In this document: positions 1 to 4,854 of the stretch, in pieces
Position numbering within the stretch: the first letter of the stretch is position 1
Layout: each line of letters opens with the position of its first letter
Source: Aequorivita sp.
GTDB lineage: Bacteria; Bacteroidota; Bacteroidia; Flavobacteriales; Flavobacteriaceae
Direction of reading: 5' to 3'
NCBI GenBank assembly: GCA_002733915.1
Contig: NVXN01000008.1
Location: 86,124-91,985, forward strand
Length of the DNA: 5,862 nt
Program-made: the position numbers and the translations under genes
The notes under the pieces: model-generated
Told to the model about the DNA's origin: nothing
The model's database searches: none
The model's input: only the letters and a program-made list of their open reading frames with translations

Positions 1-1
1 G

Positions 2-700
2 GCAAAATATCAGGAAATGTTGCCAGGATATAATGTGGTGGGGATTGACGTAGATAACCCAGGAGAAAATTTGATAAACTCATTGGGTGCAATCCATTGT
101 ATTACACATACCATTGGCGTGGCCGAACCCCTGTGGATTGTACACCAGCCAATTGATGAGGCAAATGCGGGCAGTACTGTAACCATTGATGCCTTTATAA
201 AGCATATTTCATTTGTGGAAGAAGCCAAAGTGTTTTGGAGGGAAGAAGGTGCAACTACCTATAACGAAATTGATATGGCTCCTTCCAATTCTGACTACTG
301 GACTGCCGATTTAACTATTCCGAATGCACCGGTTAATATTGAATATTACATTTGGGCAAAAGCGTTTTCTGGTAAGGAATTAAACCGTCCTATTGTAGCA
401 CCAGCAGGATATTGGACCATACAAGTAGAACAGCTTTCTGCTGATGAGTGGGCTCAAAACCATATTTCCGCAGCCTACCCCAACCCGACTACAGGAAATG
501 TTTCTTTTAATATGGAGGCATTAAGGGGCCCAGTTACAGTGAAAATACACAATCTGATGGGGCAAATACTATATGAAGCGAAGGTTGAAAACGGCAATGG
601 AAAAATAACCTTAAACCTTAACCAAAATTGGCAAGGAACGCTAATGGTAACTTTTGAAGGCGACTTCGGAAAAATCCATAAAAAGGTTATTAAACTGTAA
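2..700 (+). CDS. Secreted agmatine/peptidylarginine deiminase-family protein, C-terminal part, with T9SS sorting domain (5' end outside window)
   Basis: The reading frame is open to the left edge, so only the last ~232 residues are present. Three parts can be seen. (1) The end of a deiminase-like catalytic domain: GYNVVGID followed by SLGAIHCITHT, with Cys at 98-100. This resembles the catalytic-Cys segment (..IHCIT..) of the agmatine deiminase / PAD_porph family. (2) An Ig-like beta domain at about 140-430, ending in RPIVAPAGYW, a pattern also found in other secreted Bacteroidetes enzymes. (3) A type A T9SS C-terminal sorting domain from about 464, beginning AAYPNPTTGNVSF and ending KKVIKL. 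From family knowledge, the protein would cross the outer membrane through T9SS, be anchored or released, and deiminate arginine residues or a small guanidino substrate. The order catalytic-Ig-CTD is like that of Porphyromonas PPAD. The substrate cannot be decided because most catalytic residues lie upstream. An intrinsic terminator follows. The sorting domain is very secure; the enzyme family is probable. Confidence 0.85.
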   Translation, partial: AKYQEMLPGYNVVGIDVDNPGENLINSLGAIHCITHTIGVAEPLWIVHQPIDEANAGSTVTIDAFIKHISFVEEAKVFWREEGATTYNEIDMAPSNSDYWTADLTIPNAPVNIEYYIWAKAFSGKELNRPIVAPAGYWTIQVEQLSADEWAQNHISAAYPNPTTGNVSFNMEALRGPVTVKIHNLMGQILYEAKVENGNGKITLNLNQNWQGTLMVTFEGDFGKIHKKVIKL

Positions 701-730
701 ATCACCTAGTCTTAAAAGAAATTTTATCAA

Positions 731-767
731 AAAAAGACCACAATAAGTTGTGGTTTTTTTGTTTTTT
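731..767 (+). terminator. Rho-independent terminator of the deiminase-like gene
   Basis: A perfect 7-bp stem, ACCACAA (737-743) with TTGTGGT (748-754), closes a TAAG loop. It is extended by a G-T pair and an A-tract/T-tract (731-735 with 756-760), and the T-rich run continues to 768. It lies 30 bp after the stop codon at 698-700. Because the A-run precedes the stem, it could in principle also work leftward, but no leftward gene ends here. Confidence 0.8.
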
Positions 768-776
768 TAAAAAATT

Positions 777-804
777 AACCTACACAATCAGCTGTAAACC
801 TACA
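777..804 (+). repeat. AACCTACA direct repeat, 20-bp spacing, upstream of TPR gene 1
   Basis: AACCTACA occurs at 777-784 and again at 797-804, exactly 20 bp apart, about two helical turns. The sequence between the copies is not conserved. It lies 37-64 bp before the start codon at 841, where an activator or other DNA-binding protein could sit. A regulatory role is inference only; an 8-mer repeat in AT-rich DNA may be chance. Confidence 0.25.
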
Positions 805-811
805 TTACTGC

Positions 812-840
812 AGTTGTTTGTTTTTAAAATTTAGCCCCAA
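812..840 (+). promoter_or_regulatory. Leader of TPR gene 1: AGTTGTTTG box and CCCC just before ATG
   Basis: AGTTGTTTG (812-820) has its GTTTG starting exactly 25 nt before the ATG. The paralogous gene 2 has AGCTGTTTG (1298-1306) with the same 25-nt spacing. Its TTTG end recalls the Bacteroidetes -7 box TAnnTTTG, although the TA is absent. A C-run (836-839 region, GCCCCAA) directly precedes the ATG in both genes, and no Shine-Dalgarno sequence is seen. Conservation between the paralogs suggests function, but which part is promoter and which is leader is not known. Confidence 0.3.
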
Positions 841-1185
841 ATGAAATTCAAGTCTAACCTACTTGCATTCTTATTTGCAGGAATTTGCACCGTTTCCTTC
901 TCACAATCTAGCACAAAAACCGATGTCAATAAAGATATTGATATAGTACGCGTATACGAACAGGTCGTGGCGGAAGGCTACGGCACGCCTTTTATTTATA
1001 AGAAATTGGCTAATGCCTATTATTTCAAGAGTGAATACAACAAAGCGCTATTGTGGTTTGAAAAGCTTTTTGAAGCTGAAAAAACCAAAGATCCTGAAAT
1101 TTTACAACGTTATAAACAAACGCTTAAAGCTGTAAAATCATCGGAAAATTCAAAAGCAGTTGTAAAAATTCAAAAGCAGTTGTAA
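841..1185 (+). CDS. Small exported TPR-type protein, paralog 1
   Basis: 114 aa. Residues 1-22 form a signal peptide (positive N-terminus, hydrophobic core LLAFLFAGI, probable cut SFS-Q). The mature part (~92 aa) is helical: KDIDIVRVYEQVV (31-43), a TPR-like unit GTPFIYKKLANAYYFKSEY..KALLWFEKLF (48-77), and a further helix RYKQTLKAV (90-98). The order and spacing resemble the N-terminal TPR segment of flavobacterial OmpA/PorE-like envelope proteins, but nothing follows: there is no OmpA or beta-propeller domain. The likely role is a periplasmic protein-interaction module; no partner can be named. The core is about 82% identical (50 of 61 aligned residues) to the next gene. The last four residues (QKQL) come from a 20-bp tandem duplication; without it the protein would end at residue 110. 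The start is fixed by the signal peptide and by the leader shared with the paralog. Confidence 0.85.
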   Translation: MKFKSNLLAFLFAGICTVSFSQSSTKTDVNKDIDIVRVYEQVVAEGYGTPFIYKKLANAYYFKSEYNKALLWFEKLFEAEKTKDPEILQRYKQTLKAVKSSENSKAVVKIQKQL

Positions 1186-1190
1186 AAATT
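1145..1190 (+). repeat. 20-bp tandem duplication across the stop codon of TPR gene 1
   Basis: CAAAAGCAGTTGTAAAAATT stands at 1151-1170 and identically at 1171-1190. The 6 bp before the first copy (AAAATT, 1145-1150) match the end of the unit, giving about 2.3 copies. Since 20 is not a multiple of 3, the second copy is read in another frame (QKQL) and supplies the stop TAA at 1183-1185. Deleting one copy gives ..VVKI followed by TAA. Perfect identity points to a recent slippage event. Confidence 0.95.
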
Positions 1191-1201
1191 TAAAAAAGGG
1201 T

Positions 1202-1229
1202 GACAGATATTTTGTTAAAATATTCTGTC
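1202..1229 (+). other. AT-rich hairpin between the TPR paralogs
   Basis: GACAGA-TATTTT (1202-1213) pairs with AAAATATTCTGTC (1217-1229) as a 12-bp stem with one bulged base and a GTT loop, 17 bp after the stop of TPR gene 1. No U-run follows (the next bases are GTGGCAATA), so it is not a standard intrinsic terminator. It may attenuate transcription, protect the upstream mRNA 3' end, or be a protein-binding inverted repeat. The structure is clear; the role is unknown. Confidence 0.5.
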
Positions 1230-1297
1230 GTGGCAATATATTAAAAGTTTATAAGTTTTTTGAATAACAAACCTGCGAACAGTTGAATCCCCCTATA

Positions 1298-1326
1298 AGC
1301 TGTTTGCAATAAACTTAATACCCCCA
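1298..1326 (+). promoter_or_regulatory. Leader of TPR gene 2: AGCTGTTTG box and CCCCC just before ATG
   Basis: AGCTGTTTG (1298-1306) is the counterpart of AGTTGTTTG upstream of TPR gene 1, at the same distance from the ATG. CCCCCA (1321-1326) abuts the start codon, as CCCCAA does in gene 1. An AAACCT..CAGTTG pair of words further upstream (1269-1284) is also shared with gene 1 (796-816) at slightly different spacing. The upstream region therefore seems to have been duplicated together with the gene. Promoter assignment is tentative. Confidence 0.3.
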
Positions 1327-1668
1327 ATGATTACAAAACATAGCCTGCTTGCCTTATTTTTATTTGCCGGCATTTCAACCATTTCTTTTTCACAATCTAA
1401 ATCACACAAAACCGATGTCAATAAAGACATTGATGTTGTGCGTGTTTACGAACAAGTTGTGGAAGAAGGTTACGGCACCCCCTTTATTTATAAAAAGTTG
1501 GCCACAGCTTATTATTTTAAAAGTGAATATGATAAAGCTGTTTCTTGGTTTCAAAAATTATTTTCTGAAGAAAAAAATACAGATCCAGAACTTGCCCACC
1601 TATACAATCAAGCCTTAAAGGCAATTGCTGCGGCCAATTCAAAAAAATCCGAAAAAGATATATTCTGA
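1327..1668 (+). CDS. Small exported TPR-type protein, paralog 2
   Basis: 113 aa. The signal peptide is MITKHSLLALFLFAG.. with a probable cut at SFS-Q. A short polar stretch follows, then the same core as paralog 1: KTDVNKDIDVVRVYEQVV, GYGTPFIYKKLATAYYFKSEY, KAVSWFQKLF. The tail is lysine-rich and different (NSKKSEKDIF). At DNA level the two copies differ mostly at third codon positions, so the duplication is old and both copies look held by selection. It is a stand-alone TPR-like module of the kind seen at the N-terminus of OmpA-type envelope proteins (inference from motif pattern); the partner is unknown. It ends 5 bp from the stop codon of the convergent tag gene, with no terminator of its own visible. 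Confidence 0.85.
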   Translation: MITKHSLLALFLFAGISTISFSQSKSHKTDVNKDIDVVRVYEQVVEEGYGTPFIYKKLATAYYFKSEYDKAVSWFQKLFSEEKNTDPELAHLYNQALKAIAAANSKKSEKDIF

Positions 1669-1673
1669 AATCA

Positions 1674-2243
1674 TCACACCTCGTGAAAGCGAAAGCAATC
1701 CTCAATATGGTCGTTTACCATTCCAGTGGCTTGCATATGTGCATATACAACCGTGCTACCCACAAATTTAAAGCCTCGCTTTTTTAAATCTTTACTCAAG
1801 GCATCACTTTCGGCGCTTGTGGCCGGCGCATCTTTATGTGTTTCCCAAAAGTTTTTAATAGGCTTGTGGTTTACAAATCTCCAAATATATTCAGTAAAAC
1901 TTCCAAACTCTTTTTGGATTTCCATAAACGCTTTTGCGTTTGTAACAGCGGAATTTACTTTCAATTTATTGCGAATGATGCCTTCATCCTGAAGAAGTAT
2001 ATCAATTTTTGCTTGGTCGTAATTGGCAATTTTTTTATAATCGAAATTGTCAAAAGCCTTTTTGAAATTTTCACGTTTCCGAAGTATTGTAATCCAGCTC
2101 AATCCTGCCTGAAAAGTTTCCAAAAGCAGAAATTCAAACATGGTTTTATCATCTTTTACCGGCACCCCCCATTCCTCATCGTGGTATTTTACATAGAGCG
2201 GATCGGTTCCGCACCACCCGCAACGTATTTTTTCTGAATCCAT
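1674..2243 (-). CDS. tag: DNA-3-methyladenine glycosylase I
   Basis: 189 aa, full length for Tag (E. coli Tag is 187). The enzyme removes 3-methyladenine from alkylated DNA, the first step of base-excision repair in the cytoplasm. Family landmarks are all present: RCGWC near the N-terminus, YHDEEWGVP (17-28 region), FQAGLSWITIL, KRENF, DEGIIRNKLK, KKRGFKFVGST and NDHIEDC. The zinc-site residues known from E. coli Tag correspond to Cys8, His21, His179 and Cys183; the base-recognition Glu corresponds to Glu42, next to Trp50. It starts at ATG 2241-2243, 24 bp after the TonB-like gene, so it is probably the last gene of the leftward transcript. No intrinsic terminator is visible behind it; its 3' end faces TPR gene 2. 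Confidence 0.97.
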   Translation of the reverse strand: MDSEKIRCGWCGTDPLYVKYHDEEWGVPVKDDKTMFEFLLLETFQAGLSWITILRKRENFKKAFDNFDYKKIANYDQAKIDILLQDEGIIRNKLKVNSAVTNAKAFMEIQKEFGSFTEYIWRFVNHKPIKNFWETHKDAPATSAESDALSKDLKKRGFKFVGSTVVYAHMQATGMVNDHIEDCFRFHEV

Positions 2244-2267
2244 ATTTTAAATATTACTGAAGAATGA

Positions 2268-2990
2268 TTATTGTTGACCAGGAAAGTTAAAGGTAATGGT
2301 CCCTAACTGCCTTGCTTTTGAGGCATCAGTATTGAAACGCGCTTGCTCGGAATATTCCAGCGCAGCATCAATCAAGCATTCGTTTGCGGTTGTGGAAGCG
2401 GTTTTGTTATATGAATTTCTAACAACCTTTCCCAGATTGTTCACCTCCACATTTATCACCACCTTTCCGGAACCGTAACACGTATAAACCGGATTAGGCA
2501 GGTCAATATCTTTTCGGTTTACCAATTGATAACTTATGGTGGTATTCCTATTGCCACTTTTAACTACAGCTTCTCTCTCATTCCCGCTTTCGCTATTGGA
2601 AAATTTTTTCTTTTTTTCTTTTTCAGCCTTTGGCATAATTGAAGCTCCGATGCCGCTTTCGCTTTTGGAATTCTCCATAGCATCGTTCATTTCCTGAAGT
2701 TTGCCCTCGGTGTTTTCGGTTATTTCCTCCTCTTCATTTTCAACGGAAGTAATAAACTTTTCGGCTTCATTGTAGGCTCGGTTGGTTTCAATTTTTACTA
2801 TTTCGGGCGTGAGTTCTGCAATTGCAAGTTCTTCGGGCAATAATTCTTCGGGTGCCATAACTACATCATAAGTTTCTTCAATTGTTTCTTCCTGTTCTTT
2901 TGAAAGTTTTACACTGAATAGAAATAGCACCAAACTGCCCGTAAGCAGCAAAGTTATGAGGAACGCTTTGTATGAATAATTGAAATTCAT
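2268..2990 (-). CDS. TonB C-terminal-domain-like, membrane-anchored periplasmic protein
   Basis: 240 aa from ATG 2988-2990. An in-frame ATG at 3015-3017 would add nine residues, but the chosen start puts the single membrane helix (about 8-28, KAFLITLLLTGSLVLFLF) at the usual distance from the N-terminus. Next comes a long, acidic, low-complexity periplasmic linker (PEELLPEELA, ENEEEEITENTEG, then KEKKKK at about 125-130). The C-terminal domain (about 150-240) contains GKVVINVEVNNLGKVVRN..A and ends TITFNFPGQQ, the beta-alpha-beta pattern of TonB/energy-transducer C-domains. Two cysteines (Cys171, Cys205) lie in this domain and could form a disulfide. The linker is acidic rather than Pro-Lys rich, so a classical TonB role with ExbBD is uncertain; no exbB/exbD or receptor gene is nearby. 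It lies 71 bp after truB and 24 bp before tag. Confidence 0.8.
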   Translation of the reverse strand: MNFNYSYKAFLITLLLTGSLVLFLFSVKLSKEQEETIEETYDVVMAPEELLPEELAIAELTPEIVKIETNRAYNEAEKFITSVENEEEEITENTEGKLQEMNDAMENSKSESGIGASIMPKAEKEKKKKFSNSESGNEREAVVKSGNRNTTISYQLVNRKDIDLPNPVYTCYGSGKVVINVEVNNLGKVVRNSYNKTASTTANECLIDAALEYSEQARFNTDASKARQLGTITFNFPGQQ

Positions 2991-3007
2991 TATTGCAAGT
3001 ACCGAAA

Positions 3008-3029
3008 TTTTGTGCAAAATTCCACAAAA
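3008..3029. other. Inverted repeat upstream of the TonB-like gene
   Basis: TTTTGTG (3008-3014) and CACAAAA (3023-3029) are perfect inverted arms around an 8-base centre. It sits 18 bp before the preferred start at 2990 and overlaps the alternative start at 3017. No T-run follows on the - strand, so it is not a convincing truB terminator. It could be an operator or a leader hairpin. An arm of 7 bp in AT-rich DNA can occur by chance. Confidence 0.35.
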
Positions 3030-3061
3030 CTGCTGAAAATTAAGAGTGTATTAAAGATATT

Positions 3062-3751
3062 TTAACGTGGAAGCGATGCTTCAAAAGCTTCAATATCAAT
3101 AGCATTTTCAACAGAATATTCACCAATTTTGGTTCTTCTTAAAGCTGAAAGATGTGCGCCGTTGTTTAAGGCCTTGCCAAAATCATTCGCCAAAGAGCGA
3201 ATGTAGGTGCCTTTACTACAAACCACTCTAAAATCTACATTTGGAAGCTCAACCTTGGTTATTTCAAATTCTGAAATAGTGACAGTTCTAAATGGAATAT
3301 CCACTTCTTCGCCACTTCGGGCAAATTCATACAAGCGTTTTCCTTCCTTTTTTAATGCGGAAAAAACGGGCGGTTGTTGCTGTATTTCGCCTAAAAACTG
3401 TTTTGTGATTTCCTTTATTTTTTCTGAAGTGATTTCTGAAATATCAAAAGTTTGGTCAATTTCAGTTTCCAAATCATAACTGGGCGTGGTTGCGCCCAAA
3501 GTGAAAGTGCCGGTATATTCCTTTTCCTGCGCTTGAAAAGTGTCTATTTTTTTTGTGAATTTCCCCGTGCAAATAATTAAAAGCCCCGTAGCCAAAGGAT
3601 CGAGCGTTCCCGCGTGGCCCACTTTTATTTTTTTAATTCCGAAGGATTTTCGGATCAACCAGCGCACTTTATTTACCGCTTGGAACGAGGTCCATTCCAG
3701 TGGCTTGTCTATCAAAACTACTTGGCCTTCTTTGTAATCTTCTCCATTCAT
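3062..3751 (-). CDS. truB: tRNA pseudouridine-55 synthase TruB
   Basis: 229 aa. It converts U55 to pseudouridine in the T-loop of tRNAs. Motif I is VGHAGTLDPLATGLL with the catalytic Asp51 (E. coli Asp48). The conserved KEYTGTF carries Tyr79 (E. coli Tyr76), QQQPPVFSALKKEGKRLYEFAR is the QxPPxxSAxKxxGxRxYExAR motif, and CSKGTYIRSLANDFG carries the conserved Arg (about 185). The protein stops soon after the catalytic domain, so the C-terminal PUA domain of the ~314-aa E. coli enzyme is missing; short TruB forms are common in Bacteroidetes. The ATG shares one base with the uppP stop (TAATG at 3749-3753), which implies translational coupling. Confidence 0.97.
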   Translation of the reverse strand: MNGEDYKEGQVVLIDKPLEWTSFQAVNKVRWLIRKSFGIKKIKVGHAGTLDPLATGLLIICTGKFTKKIDTFQAQEKEYTGTFTLGATTPSYDLETEIDQTFDISEITSEKIKEITKQFLGEIQQQPPVFSALKKEGKRLYEFARSGEEVDIPFRTVTISEFEITKVELPNVDFRVVCSKGTYIRSLANDFGKALNNGAHLSALRRTKIGEYSVENAIDIEAFEASLPR

Positions 3752-4536
3752 TATATTACCGTAAGTTCTTGAATAAAAAAGTGAATCAACAAAACAGCGA
3801 TTCCCGCAAAAATCCTGTAGTAGCCGAAGATTTTAAATCCGTGTTTGCTCAAATACGTAATGAATGATTTTATGGCAATCAAGGCAACAATAAAGCCAAC
3901 AACATTTCCAATTATCAATAGATTTACTTGGTCTGAAGAAAGTTGAAAACCTGCTTCATAATAATCATAGCTCTTTTTTACGGTAGCACCTAGCATCGTG
4001 GGTACCGCCAGAAAGAACGAAAATTCCGCGGCGACCTTTCGCGAAAGTTTTTGGCTCATCCCGCCAACTATGCTTGCGCCACTTCGGGAAACACCGGGAA
4101 TCATTGCAATACATTGAAAAAATCCAATTTTTAAAGCCGTTAAATAAGATATTTCGGTTTGTTCCCCATCACCGAACCAGTCGTCCACTTTCAAAAGAAT
4201 AAAACCACCAATAATCAATGAAATGGCAACGGTAATTGGGTTTTCCAAAAGGCTATCAATATAATCACTTAAAAGTAATCCCAAAAAAACAGCCGGTAGA
4301 AACGCCACTAAGAGTTTCAAATAAAAATCAACGCTTTGAAAGAAGCGCTTAAAATAAAGCACGACCACTGAAAATATGGTTCCCAATTGGATTACAATAG
4401 TAAAAAGTTTGGTGAAATCTTCCTGAGCGATCCCGAAAAAGGAGGAAGCGATAATCATATGCCCGGTAGATGAAACGGGTAAAAACTCCGTTATGCCTTC
4501 AATAATTGCAAGAACGATGGCCTGTAAAGTATCCAC
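3751..4536 (-). CDS. uppP: Undecaprenyl-diphosphate phosphatase (BacA/UppP family)
   Basis: 261 aa, usual length (E. coli 273). This is an integral membrane protein that dephosphorylates undecaprenyl pyrophosphate, recycling the lipid carrier for peptidoglycan and other surface glycans; overexpression of the family gives bacitracin resistance. Motif 1 [14 protein letters not shown] contains Glu13, Glu17 and His26 (E. coli Glu17, Glu21, His30). Motif 2 PGVSRSGAS contains Arg151. Several hydrophobic helices follow. The start is GTG (4534-4536): the family N-terminus (MD.xQAIxLAIxEG) begins exactly there and no upstream in-frame ATG fits. This GTG shares its G with the TAG stop of the preceding gene (TAGTG), so translation is probably coupled. 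Confidence 0.97.
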   Translation of the reverse strand: MDTLQAIVLAIIEGITEFLPVSSTGHMIIASSFFGIAQEDFTKLFTIVIQLGTIFSVVVLYFKRFFQSVDFYLKLLVAFLPAVFLGLLLSDYIDSLLENPITVAISLIIGGFILLKVDDWFGDGEQTEISYLTALKIGFFQCIAMIPGVSRSGASIVGGMSQKLSRKVAAEFSFFLAVPTMLGATVKKSYDYYEAGFQLSSDQVNLLIIGNVVGFIVALIAIKSFITYLSKHGFKIFGYYRIFAGIAVLLIHFFIQELTVI

Positions 4537-4799
4537 TAATTTTCTTCTTTGCTATCTGGTTTCAATAATATAGCGTAAACTTCAATCGCAAACCCTAAAA
4601 GCACCATTGCTGGAGCCAATCGGATTCTTCTCCAATTGTAAATTTCAGGATTGAAAACGTTTGGGTCGTCGCTTCCGCCGCCAGTCATCAATATAAAACC
4701 TAAGGCAATAAACGCCGCTCCAATAAGCATGAATTTGTAGTTTTTCTTTTCAAAAACAAACTCAGGTTTAAAATCTTCTTTTCTTTTTTTCTCTCCCAT
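4536..4799 (-). CDS. DUF3098 family two-helix membrane protein
   Basis: 87 aa. It has a charged, lysine-rich cytoplasmic N-terminus (1-21, [13 protein letters not shown]), a first membrane helix at about 22-39 ([18 protein letters not shown]), a loop with [19 protein letters not shown] (40-59), a second helix at about 60-79 ([19 protein letters not shown]), and a short acidic tail. Length, the GGG-D-P-N-x-FNPEIY loop and the position between ftsX and uppP match the Bacteroidetes-specific DUF3098 family. The function is unknown. Its neighbours act in division and in cell-wall lipid-carrier recycling, so an inner-membrane accessory role there is a fair inference but not shown. It lies 55 bp after ftsX and overlaps the uppP start by one base. 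Confidence 0.9.
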   Translation of the reverse strand: MGEKKRKEDFKPEFVFEKKNYKFMLIGAAFIALGFILMTGGGSDDPNVFNPEIYNWRRIRLAPAMVLLGFAIEVYAILLKPDSKEEN

Positions 4800-4854
4800 A
4801 ATCGAAAGGTTTCAAATTCAAAGTTACAGGTTTTTAGGCTGCTGACATAAATTA

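Noticed and set aside
1349..1618. An 89-codon second open frame on the same strand inside TPR gene 2.
   Set aside because: The translation is Lys/Phe-rich noise from the AT-rich codons of the real gene, and no counterpart is expected in the paralog.
1718..1733. A 16-bp word (CCATTCCAGTGGCTTG) in tag recurs exactly in truB at 3692-3707.
   Set aside because: Both copies lie inside conserved coding sequence and are read in different frames (QATGM in Tag, KPLEW in TruB), so chance identity is more likely than a repeat element.
1836..2237. A 133-codon open frame on the + strand opposite tag.
   Set aside because: It lies wholly antisense to a strongly conserved gene and its translation has no protein-like features.
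2991..3017. Use of the upstream ATG (3015-3017) as start of the TonB-like gene.
   Set aside because: It falls inside the inverted repeat 3008-3029, and the extra nine residues (MHKISVLAI) precede a normal N-terminal anchor that already begins at the second Met; kept only as an alternative.
3051..3065. TTAAA-GATAT-TTTAA inverted repeat at the truB stop, considered as a terminator.
   Set aside because: The stem is only 5 A/T pairs with no GC core and no T-run after it, so it would not terminate transcription.
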